This document shows positions 11,893 to 24,300 of a DNA stretch of 64,000 nt, piece by piece; position 1 is the first letter of the stretch; each line of letters starts with the position of its first letter. The position numbers and the translations under genes are program-made. Below the pieces are notes generated by a model. That model was not told the origin of the DNA. It searched no databases and worked only from the letters and a program-made list of their open reading frames with translations. The stretch is from Actinostola sp. cb2023 (lineage: Eukaryota > Cnidaria > Anthozoa > Actiniaria > Actinostolidae): assembly GCA_033675265.1 (NCBI GenBank), contig JAUJYZ010000781.1:62001-126000 (forward strand). The letters are read 5' to 3'.

Positions 11893-12190
11893 CCTCTCTC
11901 TAAGCCAGACACCTTTGGTACCAACTTTTGCTGTATGGTTTAGCAAGGTGTCCTTAAGCTCTAGAGAATAAATTTATAGCAAAACAATGCAGCAGGGACA
12001 TGCAGACAAAGGTGTCTGTCTTAAAAGGTGTCCATCTTAGAGAGAGTAAATTTATAGCAAAACAGTGCAGCAGGGTCCAGACAAAGGTTTTGGTCTTAAA
12101 GAGCTGTCCATCTTAGAGAGAGTAAATTCATAGTAAAACAGTGCAGTAGGGACCAGACAAAGGTGTCAGGCATAGAGAGGTGTGGGTGTC
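11893..12190. repeat. Tandem repeat, about 75-bp unit, 3-4 copies
   Basis: Repeats of a unit with AGACAAAGGTGTCTG, CATCTTAGAGAGAG and TATAGCAAAACAGTGCAGCA. A short MITE-like inverted pair (GGGGCAGATCCAGG and CTAGATCTGCC) follows at 12195-12312. Both lengthen the predicted 3' UTR of the selenoprotein gene. Confidence 0.75.
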
Positions 12191-12366
12191 CATGCAGGGG
12201 CAGATCCAGGAAATTTTAAGAGGGGGTCCAAATGTATACTAAAGCAAAAAACCTGTGGCAAAGCTAGATTCTAGGATAAAACAATCGACCCTCCCCCTAG
12301 ATCTGCCACTGGTGTCTGGCTTAGAATGGTGTCCACCTGTTGACTATATAATTAACTGCTAAGTAA

Positions 12367-15015
12367 TTAAATTTTTGCATGTTTCAAGAGTCGAGTAAAG
12401 AGGCTCACAAATGTACCAGCTGGTTGAGCACCTGAAAACCTGGGACAACTTTCAGGACTTTCACCCTTCAAAAAGATCTCAAAATATGGCACCCCAGTTA
12501 CACCTTGGCCCTGCGCACTAGCTGCTTCCTCTTTGATCTTAGCTTTAATGCTAGGGTCACTAACATGCTTCATTGCCGAGTCACAATCAAGCCCAGTCTC
12601 CTTGGCGATATCAGTAAGAACAGCAGTGTTGCCAATGTCTTCAGCTTTCTCAAAATACCTGGTGAACATACTCTCAACCACATCATTTTGTTTTCCAACT
12701 GTCGCAGCATAATCAAGAAGGCAATGGGACCTCAATGTGCTAATGATGTTGCGCTCAAGATTGAAGGTGATGCCCTGCAATAAATGACAAAAAAGTGCAA
12801 TGATTAAGCAAACTTTATGCAGCATTAACTCTTACTACATGTACATGTATCCTGTATGTATTAAAACCATTGTGCTTCAAGTAGGACTATAGAATGGTCA
12901 AATCCGAGACTCAACGAGATGCCAAGACACTGTCTTGTTTAAAATCCGAGACCGAGACTTCACTATTTTGTTTGAAATTTGAAAATTTGAGATTTCGAGC
13001 CGTACAATGTATATTGATTTTTTTTACAAAATCCGGAATCCGAGACTTTTTCCTGGAACGCCGAGATTTTGAGACTCGCTCAAATTTTTCCGAGACCTGG
13101 TATTTTTCAGAGACCATTCTATAGCCTTTCAAGTACAACAGTCTTCAAAATGTTTGCCCAGTTGGAAATGAATATCGACTGACATTCTAAATGAGGGGTC
13201 CCTGCAATCTGAACAATGTACATGTACATTTAAGTGATCTCTGATTAAAATCTAAATTCTCCTTGAGGGTCTTTGAATTCCACAGGAGAATTTGGATTTA
13301 GATTACAAGTCACTTACACTCTTCGTGCACAGGCAGGCCCCTCCAACTCTAATCCTAACAAAACCAGTTTATGATTGATCTGCAGTCATGCTGAAGCACT
13401 CGTGAGATTTTAAAGTCCCAGTAATTCAATATGATTTATTTCCTCAATTGTACATGTACAAATGTACATACATGTACAGGTACATGTATGTATAAATATT
13501 ATAATATTGAATATTGATCTGCATGGTGTTCAAAATATAGCTCCTAGATACATGTACATTGTACATGTACTCAGGGGTAGCCAGGAATCTTTCTTAGGAG
13601 ATCACTTGCTAAAATTATGGTGCCTAAAATGTTTTTTACACTTATTTTCTTTGTTGTTTACTATATGTTTTGGACTGAAGAGTGGCACACAGTATATCAT
13701 ATAACAATCAGTGGTATAGTGGCAACATCGTAAAATCCATATCAACACCGCTACCAGTGGCCAGTAGTGATATCACTGATATCTTCACATGTGAACATAT
13801 TGTTTTTCGAAAAAAAGAGAAATTCTGTGTTTTGACTACCACTGATTGTTATATGATAAAAAGTAAATTACATGGCCGCTTGAAGATACGGAATGTATAT
13901 TCTCGTGTAGAGAAATATCACACTCATTCGCTGCGCTCACTCGTGAGATATATTTCTCAACACTCGAAGATAAATTCCGTATCTCTGCGCGGCCATGTAA
14001 TAATAATCCTCTGCAGGTACATACATGTACATCACAACAAATAAAGTATAGTTACAGCAGCTGCTCCAGCTTGAACAAGAGAACTTTTGCCAGCCACGAT
14101 ATTTTGCGCAGCTTCTGCTCCATACTTCTGAGTGATATAGTCCACAAAAGGAATGTGAGTATCTTCAGCCATTGTGGGATTGAGGAAATATGGCTTCCAG
14201 TTCACTTCAAAGTTGACTTCTTTGAAAGACTTGACAGCTTCCTCTAGGTGGCGCTTCCCCACAAAACACCTGCAATGACATACATGTACAAAGGTATCAA
14301 CTATGGCATAGAGTCGTTTTCGTATGAGTGGGAAGTAGTTACAGTATGGTTCGTGCTGTGCGGTGACGGTGTTACGCTATGATTGTGCAGTATCCATGCA
14401 AGCTCATTCTGATTGGTTAAAGTGCCTATGACGCTTATTTTTTTATTTAAAAAATCGATTACATATGAAGTGAATAGTGGGATGGTTCAGTATTTGTGAT
14501 TTGAGCTTCGCATTTGCGAGTGGTCACGTGACCTCTTAGTGCAGTCCCCTGTGTCATTCTTTGTCTGTTGGTACTGATATTCCCTATGGTTTTTCTTGAC
14601 ATTATTTTGCAGAGCAATCGATCAACATGCTAGACATCAAGTTTACATCTACATAAGGGGGATCCTACAAAGGGGGATACCCATCACTGCAAGACATCGG
14701 GGGGGAAAATAAATAAATAAAATACAGGGGATATCTATTAAAATGGTATATATAGAACAAATTCCTCTCCCCTTGCTTGCTTGCTATTCGTCATAAAGTT
14801 ACTTACAAGTACATCGCGTATTGGACATGTATGAACGTTCGTGACAGAGCAGCAGTGTCTATAAGCACTTAACTAAAGTTATTAAGCTTTGCCTTTGCCT
14901 TTGCCTACATAAGTTATAAGACTTATCATTATTTTTCCCAATTAATTGTCACTAACCATGGTCATATGTTGTCAGAAATAACATTTACAATTACTGTTGG
15001 CTTGGCTGAGCTCAT
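12367..15015 (-). CDS. DsbA/FrnE-like thioredoxin-fold oxidoreductase, candidate selenoprotein (UGA at active site)
   Basis: Three minus-strand exons: 15015-14957 (59 nt), 14269-14056 (214 nt), 12774-12367 (408 nt, TAA). Phases agree (2, then 0) and all four splice sites are GT..AG. The protein is 226 residues, the usual size for FrnE-like DSBA-domain proteins (Pfam DSBA thioredoxin domain). In order: beta strand TVIVNVISDNI; codon 18 = TGA at 14964-14962; then PWC across the exon 1/2 junction and FVGKRHLE; VNWKPYFLNP; LVQAG; and GVPYF with the cis-proline near residue 187. Family members have CPWC here, so TGA replaces exactly the first redox cysteine, giving U-P-W-C. This is the hallmark of a selenoprotein, and a SECIS candidate is present downstream. 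Expected role: thiol-disulfide exchange; the substrate is unknown. No signal peptide, so probably cytosolic. Alternative: a mutated cysteine codon in a dying gene, made unlikely by the intact rest. Confidence 0.88.
14308..14521. mobile_element. Two nested partial MITEs in intron 1 of the selenoprotein gene
   Basis: 14308-14418 is the left half of the family beginning GTCGTTTTCGTATGAGTGGG. It is broken at 14419 by half of the AGTGCCTATGACGC palindrome family, which ends near GCATTTGCGAGT. Confidence 0.65.
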
Positions 15016-15341
15016 TCTGGCTTCGCAAATTGTGGATTTTGATGATAACCTTCGAACGTATTCAGTATTTTTAAAATATTGTACCAAGTATTCCGAATGT
15101 TACCCGAACAACCGACAATCTACCGAAGAGAAACGCTCGATCCAGTCTCTTCTGTCCGTATAGGCGGTCGCCATAGTAACAACAAACATCAAAATAGCGT
15201 TCATCACGTGACTAACTTCAGAAGAATAAAGATGGCGGCGAAAAGTCACTTTAAATCATAACGCTCCGCGGAAAACAGATAGAAAACACGCTCTAGAACC
15301 GTCACTTAGATACATATCGCTCACAACGTGAACACGAAGCT
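15016..15341. promoter_or_regulatory. Divergent promoter region between the selenoprotein gene and ARL13B
   Basis: 326 bp separate the two start codons, which point away from each other. No TATA box stands out. The words AAGATGGCGGCG (15231-15242) and ATCACGTGAC (15205-15214, an E-box) resemble YY1-like and bHLH sites of animal housekeeping promoters. Inference from layout and words only. Confidence 0.5.
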
Positions 15342-18300
15342 ATGTTTAGTCTAATGGCGAACTGTTTTAGTTGGCTAAAGCGGCGGAATGAACCTATAAA
15401 GTAAGTTTGTTGCTGATATATTGTTGTTACACAATAATAAGCTTACACATAACACTGTCATAAGCTTATGACATTAGTGGCAGAGATACAGTACTGTTTT
15501 AAAAATAGTGATGTGGTATATAAATGGCAGTTCTCTGTTTCATGTTATACTTATAGGAAAGTAACTTTACTCATGGTTGGCTTAGACAATGCTGGCAAGA
15601 CATCCACCGTCGCTGATTTAAATGGAGGTACATGTTTCATGTGTAATAATCGGGATCGAAAATTTATTTAGTTTTTAATTATAATTTTAAAATAACAGTT
15701 CATGTATTTAAGCTTATATACTGTATTGTATGTATAATTAGCCTTACTGACTACCCATGTCCCACTACCGAGTCGTAAAACGAGTTAAATCTATATAAAC
15801 CAGTTGATATAAGCTTACAAAACTATAAGCTTACAATTAACTTAAGCTTAATATTAAAAAATAAAAATTTACAATAAGCTTATAAGCTTATAGTTATAGA
15901 TTAAAAATAAATTGAACTAGTTTAGCAGTTGCGTGTAACGGTCGAAGAGGAAGGGACAGGATGGTAATCAGGATTTTAAGTTTCATTTCATATTTAGATG
16001 TGTCCTCTTGACACTGAAATAAAATGATTGATTGAGTGATATGTAATCACTAATCAGTAATGACAAATGCCTGACACATCTCTCACTAACCATGCATCCT
16101 CTCATCACTTTATATTTATATTTCGTGTTGCCACACGAATATGGGAGATCAGTTAATTTATTATTATGGACTCATTATTAGCTGTTGCTCTTTTGAATAT
16201 CTGACTGTCATAAAATTTTTGCTATATAAATTTACAATGTACATTTATACTGCATCGACATAAAGAGTGTGATTCACTTTGTTTATACCAAAGAACACAG
16301 ATCATACAAACCGTGATCAATGCAGCTGTTTCCTGTTTTTGTGGTGCTTTTCTTTAACGCAATTAGAGCAATTAATCAAGGAGCAACAGAAACAATCAGA
16401 TTTGCCTATCTACTGCACGTTTTATAACATATTAGTGATATTGGCTGGCTTACCTTCATCTTGATATCAGAGGGATGCAAAGACACATTCACGCAAATGC
16501 ATTGAAAATGAAAATCACACTCACTCAAAAGTCATCAAAAAATATTTTATAGATTGAAGTACAGGTACATGTAATATAAAAAGGCCGATTGTGTGTACAT
16601 TGTATACTGCATTACAAACACTCTGGGAGATGTACAGTAGAGCACTTGAAAAGCAAGAAACATGTTTCTTTTAAAAACACAAAGTTCTGGTATAAAAGGA
16701 CACTACCCAGGGATATTGTCAACTATATAATAAATATAAATATATATACATAATTTGTGTCATCTTGAAATCTTTGTTAGTTGCATATTCATACAGTACA
16801 TATTCATGTAGTGATCGACACAAAGATTAATATTAGATTATTAGCAACGTTATTGGACCTTATCCCAGGCTCCTTTTACTGGAACTTCATGTTTAAGGCT
16901 CAACAATAGATTCTCTCATTCTCTTCAACTTCTCTTCAACTATATGTAGTAGTCTGGTATCTTTTAACATGTCTTTAAGATGTGTATTCCAGTTTAGCGA
17001 ATGCTCAGCTCCTGTTATGTTTTACTCACAAGCATTTTTTGTTTTGTATTCCATTAAATTCCACCATATGTAGTGACTATTTGTACACCATTCCCTGACG
17101 ATGGATCAACGATCCAAACGCAATGGAAAATATTTAAAGAACTGTATAATTATAGATAAAGAGTTTATAAAATTTGCACATTTATAAACATTATATTATA
17201 TTTATTTAGTAATGTTGTACATGTAGTGCAAAGATGTGATATATATATTTATAAATATGTTCTTCTGTGTTTTCAGATACACTAGAAGGTATAACGCCCA
17301 CCGTAGGATTCCTGTCATCGTCATTCTCTTTGTACAGATATAACGTAACTATTTATGACCTTGGAGGGGGCTCAAAAATACGAGCTATATGGAAAAACTA
17401 TTTTACTGAGGTACAGCATTGTTGCTACAGTGAGACTACACCAACCAAGGCCACCCAAACAAATTTTGAATCAAATTTTCTAATCACATTTGTGACGCCG
17501 AATAACTGAATGATGTCAAATTCTACAATTTAAACTGTTTCTTGTTCACTCTTGATCATATACATGTACATACACATATAAAGTAAAATATATGCAGATT
17601 CTATTGTTTAGATACTCAATTGTGATTGGATAATTTGTATGAAAATTTGTTTGGGTGGCCTTGGTTGGTGTAGTCGCACTGTAAACATTAGTGTGTTGAG
17701 TGTAGGCTCTAGTTCAAAAGTGGGCAGCCTGATCACAATGACAAGGTATAATCCACCGTCGCATTCCGAGTAGCCTGAGCGCACTATTCAGAGTACAAGT
17801 CATGTACAAAGTACATGTAGCTGGTCAAATGTACTGGTGGTATCAAAATGGCTATGTTAACATATAATTCTGTATATCACTGCGTTGGAATAATAATGTC
17901 CAGAGGGATGGTTAGTGTAGCCAATCCAAATCACCAGTTACTGGGTTATGCTATCAACCCTACATTGATAGAAATACACTGTAAAAAGCCCTAGTTTACA
18001 GGGCATCAGGATTGTGTCTGTGCTGGGGTGATTTCCACCATACATTGTATAGCGACACAGCATCATGGCTGTGAATCATGCCTAGTGGATTACTGTTATT
18101 GTCAGTACTCAGTTTGTTTTCTATTGTTATTTCAGGTATATGGCATAGTATTTGTTGTCGATGCAAGTGATAGGCATAGATTAGAAGAATGTAGAGATGT
18201 TTTACACGATTCAATGAACAGTGATAAAATCTGTGGAAAACCAATATTAATGTGAGTAAATTAGAGTTGTTTTCATATGAGTGGGAAGTAGTTACATGTA

Positions 18301-21300
18301 CATGTATGGTTCATATGGCATGCAGTGACCGTGCTGTTTCAAAACTTTTTGATTCAGTGGTTCAGCAACGATTTTTCGCGCTGTGATTGGTTGAATCAGA
18401 TAATAATTTAGATGTCTTCCATACCGTGACTGTTAAAACTCCATACCGTAGGTTTTCCACTCATACAAAAATGACTCTAAAACTGTTTGTATTAGACGTA
18501 AATAAAATAAAATAAAAATTGCAAAAGCGAGCGATACAAAATTCTGCCGTTTCGATGTCTCGTCTGACATCAATGAAAAACATACATGTAGGCCAGACGA
18601 AACTGTACTGGTAGCGTACATGTACATCAGTATGTACATGTATAAATTAATGATATCAGACACAACATCGAAACGTCGTAATAATTATGTTACTATTGAT
18701 ACTAGTTTTCACAATCAAAATGTTGTATTTTGTCTTGGGTGGTTGCATAATAATGCAAACATACAGGAATAGCATAAATGTGATTGTTTGTTTTTGCTAC
18801 ATGTATATACTTACAAGTACATTGTAGGTGTATGATTTCTTTAACTTATTATGTAATTGTATGTACTACGTATTAAAGAGTCTAGATACATGTACAGTAT
18901 GAGTGCCATAGCCATCATGAGTCCTAACATTGACTTACATCTTCATCGTATTATAGACTAGCTAATAAACAAGACATCACAGGGGCAATGAATGAAGAAG
19001 AGGTTTACCAACAACTTGATCTTGGTTCATTTACTGCTAGGAATAAGTGTCCATGCCAAGTGGTAAGTCATGTGCTAACAATAGATGGGCAGAGTTTTCA
19101 GTAGAAACAAACTACCTAGGCATTATCAGTGATAATAGGCACATTTAAATAAGCTCGATACATAAATATAAGCATCAAGAGTTCCAGACTTTTGGTATGC
19201 ACACAATGCATTATGAGATTATTACAAAGGAAAAGTGAGCACCAATTCTAGACACAGGGAGCCCAAGCTATGTTTTTGCTCACTTGGTGCTCACTTTTCC
19301 TTTGTAATAATCTCACAATTCATTGAATGCGTACCGGAAGTCTGGCACTCTTAATGCTGGTATAAGCAGGGGGTTCCGCTACATGATTGTACATGTAAGA
19401 TGAGAATGATTTGTACATACATGTACATGTACAGTATATATTACATACATGTACATGTATATGGGGGTCAAAACAGCAAATGTTGAAATAAGCTGTGGTT
19501 TTGGAGGTATATTATATTGCATAATAAGCTAAGCTTAATAAGCTTAACTTAATACTTAAGTTTGGAGCTCACTCCATCATCTTCACATTGTTTCATTGCA
19601 TGTGTATCAACTGACATCTTTATTTTTACCACAGTTTTCTTGCACAGCTGTCCTCAACCAAGGCAACAAAATTGATCGTCAAATCAAAAAAGGTACAAAA
19701 TATCAACACAATGTTGTTTTGATATGTACATTTATATATTAAATGCACAGCCTGTATTAACTGTATGTACAGTACATGTACATTGTATGCTACATAAAAT
19801 CCCAGGTTTGTTGGTTTTCATGCAACATGATCTTACTGTACATACAATAATATATATACATGTACTATATCTTCATGCTTCAATAGTATTACTGGATGGA
19901 GCTGGGGCATTGAGCTTATAATGGGCTGGCAAGGGGGGCGTATACTAGGATTTCAAAGTACATGTACATGTATGTATAATAATGTATGTATGTTGATTCT
20001 TTGGTTATTCCATCAGGGTTTCAGTGGTTGCTACAGGAAATCTCACAGAATTTTGTAACTCTGTCACAGAGAGTTGAAAGAGAATATGCTGAACAGGTAT
20101 TAAACCTTTTTTTCAATTCACATTATTTTCTAAAAAAAATGATTTTGTTTATTGATTGTAATTTGATCTTGTTCATTTATTGATTGATATAATATCGTGT
20201 ATATATAATTATAATAGTTATACTTCAGTTGGTACATGTATTCATGTATTTTTTTTTGTATTTTTTTTTTTGAAATCGTGCAATAATCTCTTTATTTATT
20301 TATTTCTCAGAAAAGAATTGCTACAGAAGAAAGAAAAAAGAAAATTGCACGAGTAAAGAAAGAACAGGAAGCCAGGTGAGCATGCATAGATCTACAATGT
20401 ACATTAAACACCATTATCCTACATGTATACATATTACATCTCAGCCAATCAGAGCTCACCATTTCTATGAAATACAGAGTGGTATTTCATAGTTTGTATT
20501 AGCCAATCAAAACGTTGTAAATGTTAATTGTTGATGTAATATGTATAGGATAATATGTACTGTTTCAAAGCCGAGAATGAGGACTAGACGAGGTTTCCAG
20601 TCCGAGGCATCAAGCCAATTTTAGCCCCGAAAATCAAGAATTCTAGTCTTTGCATATGCTCTGTAGCCTGAAAATCAGCCGCCTCCTCTGGGTCAAAAAT
20701 TTCCCCGAGTGAGACGTCTGAACTCCGAAGTCGATAATCGTGTCCAGTGACGTCACACTATGCCGGATCCGGGTAGTGTGTTCTGATTGGCTCACACGAA
20801 AATTATACAAATTCGTTGGGTTTTTCAAGATGGCGGGTCTGTTATTTCCAAACCGCCGTTCGAAACATAAGTCTCTTGGTTAGAATAACAGGCCAGGGCT
20901 GAATCCACAGCAAGAAAAACTGAAGCTCTTTATGAATTTATTAACAGGAAGAATGTCTTTGTTGACTTTCCGACTGGCTACGGAAAGTCGTTTATCTTTG
21001 AAATGGCTCCACGCCTGCAGCGAACTGAGCGAACTATCCCTTTTGAAACTACATGTACTTGTACTACCAACTGAAGACGAAGGGCTGCTATAAAGTTGTC
21101 TTTCTTTCCCGCTTCTTCTACCGAGTCTACTAGTCCTTCGCATACTGATTGTCTTTCAGTTTGGCGTTGATATTCGAACATAGATTTTGGGGATACGTCA
21201 GTACGACTGATACGATTTTGTCTTGACTATTATTTTAAATTTCGATAATTTTCATATATTCTAAGGTGTTTCACTGTCTACTAGCTATCAACAATATTTA

Positions 21301-24300
21301 CAAACATAACTTTGTCCTAATACCGGTCTGTCTTTATTTCTAAGTCAAGCCTCAAGTGTTGACATTCTAACATTTACATATTAAATTTAATGACGTCACT
21401 GGACACGATTATCGACTTCGGAGTTCAGACGTCTCACTCGGGGAAATTTTTGACCCAGAGGAGGCGGCTGATTTTCAGGCTATATGCTCTGCTCATGCAC
21501 AGAGTCGAGGATATCGTATCCCACATGTGTTGGACTCTTGAGTAGCCTGCTTTCAGATTAAGTGAATTCGGACAGTTGTATTGCCTCTACTCTGTCCAAG
21601 GTCCCGATGATTGTTATATGAGGGATAAGAACTCATGTACATGTACATTCATGAGAGACGATTAGTTCTAATCGTCCCTCATGATAAGTACTGGGGAGAG
21701 TAACTGGAAATTTTTTCCAGTAACTGGGAAAAATTTCCAGTTACTCTCGCCAGTACTCTCCGTACTTTCAAGGTACATCACGTGGCATTATTCTGCGCAT
21801 TTGATTGGCTGGTTACCTCATGGATAATTAATGAGTATGAGAAGGTTGTTCCATGGTTTTCTATGGAATACGGGTGGAAATTTCACTCAAAAATTATATT
21901 ATTTGGTAAAGGCTCGTTGTATACTAAAATAATATTTTTTTTTCCTGAAATATCCACCCGTATTCCATAGAAAACCATGGAATAACCAATAAATATATGG
22001 AATCACAAAACCATGGCAAATCACAAAACATTTTGTAATAATTAGTCCTTATAGAAACAATTGTGATTTAAATACATGTAATTGTCAGCACATAACCAGC
22101 ATTCACTTTGGTCTTGAATGCGACAACGTTTTTTGAAATAGGTACATATAATATTATTACTGTGTTATCTGTTTAATACCTATCGTCTTCGCGCCTATAC
22201 GAGGTGTATAAGGCCTCATTATTACTGTAGTCATAACAAATTAAGGTTGATTTAGATTACAGGAAAGACTTCAAACAATACCAGTTCTGATCAACTGTGA
22301 CACATTTACATCATGATACATGCGTTTGTTATCAGGGAAAAAGCACAGAAAGAAGCAGCAGAACAAGCAGCCAAGCAAGAACAAGAGTCTGACGACGATG
22401 TTGTGGTTGCAAAGGTAAGATATTATATATTTATCTATTTACATGTATTTATTATTATATTATATGTGATTTATTTTCTTAGTGTTATTTATTTATCTAG
22501 TCTTTCTGTATTAATTAGTATAGTTGTTCGTACATTGATGTTGAGCTACTGTACATGTACATAGATCCTCTAAGCACTCTTAAGCCCTTGGAAAACAGAA
22601 CTACTACTATTATTATTATTATTATTAAGATATATGGAACAGATAAAAATACCTGTATCTAATATCTTAAATAATAAAAATAATAATAATAATAGGTTCT
22701 TGAAATGCATAATACATGTAACTCACTGCTTTACCACTGTTTTCCTTGTTACGCGACCAGTCAAGACGAAAGACAAAAGTAGTTTGCACTAGAGCTCAAG
22801 ACATCAAAGAAGCCGCTTTCGGCATATTTGATGTTATTGATTGACAAAGACTATTGCCAATCACTAGTCGTAATATTCGGCTGCGTAGTAATGAAATCAG
22901 TGGTAACAAGAGAAAAATCCTAAAGAGGAGTTCAAATTGAGTTCATACCTAGTACTACTGATAGGTACATCTCTGACAGTTAATTTGTTTGTGTATTTGT
23001 TGTTTTACTGATTGGCCTACTGCACTTACATCGTGTAGGATTCAAGAAATAAAGAGAATGAAAGAGAGTCTCCAATTCCAACAAAAACAAAGAAGAAAAG
23101 TAAAAAGAAACAACGTATCATAGAAAATTCACCAGAAGACTCCACACCACCCCCCAAGGTCAGTATTTCTGCACACCCATGTTTTAGCAACCATCTCCCC
23201 ATAGCAATGTCTTCTCCTAGCAACCATCTCTCCATAGCAGTGTCTTCTCATGAGTAGCAGCCATCTCTCCATAGCAACGTCTTCTCATGAGTAGCAGCCA
23301 TCTCTCCATAGCAATGTCTTCCCATGAGTAGCAGCCATCTCTCCATAGCAATGTCTTCTCATGAGTAGCAGCCATCTTTCCATAGCAACCTCTTCTCCTA
23401 GCAACCATCTCCCCTTAGCAATGTCTTCTAAATTTTCACACACTCACCTAAGAGCTTTTAAAGAGTCGTTTTCATATGAGTGGGGAGTACATGTAGTTAC
23501 TGTATGGTTTGTGCCATGCGGTGACCGTGCTGTGCGGTGACTGTGCCACGTCCAAGCATTCTGATTGGTTGAGCAATGATTTTGCGCCCTGTGATTGGTT
23601 GAATAGTTGTCTTCGATTCTGTACCGTGACCGTAACTCCGTACCGTAGGTTTTCCACTCATATAAAAAATGACTCTATAAGTCTCTGATATATACTCTCA
23701 AAAATACACATGATGTTCCATTTACATTTACAATGTAAAACTTTCAACTTTATACACACTTTATAAGGCACATGCATGTATGCAATTACGTATATTTATT
23801 ATTCTATGTATATCCACATTTTAGGACTATCCACAAGATGATTATGCGCAAGCCGAAAATACAGAGAAAATACTAGATAATCAAATCCATGCAAGAGGTC
23901 GCCTAGCACCTCTAGAACCCAGCTCTACAGATAGTGAGATTAAGAAAAAGAAGAAGAAAAAGAGAAAGAGAAAAAACAATAAAACTGTTCCTATAGATGA
24001 AGATATAGAACTCTCACAACAAAACTCTTCAGCAGTAGCATGGGGTGATTCAGCTGCTGATACTAGTACTATGAATGGCTTTGCTAGTAGACTGTCTGGT
24101 ACATCCCCCAGAAGACTAGAACCACTTGCTCTTCCAATGATTTCAGGTACATATATATGTTGTACCTACAATATTAAATAGAGCCTCTTCTTCTTACTCC
24201 GACGAAGGGCTAAGGCTCGAAACGTCAGTAAAGTTGGCCTAGTAGCGTGTTTCACTTTACTTTACTGTTTGTATTGTGCCTGCACCTTTAGACATAATTA

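Noticed and set aside
12505..12783. 92-codon plus-strand frame
   Set aside because: Antisense shadow of the third exon of the DsbA-like selenoprotein gene.
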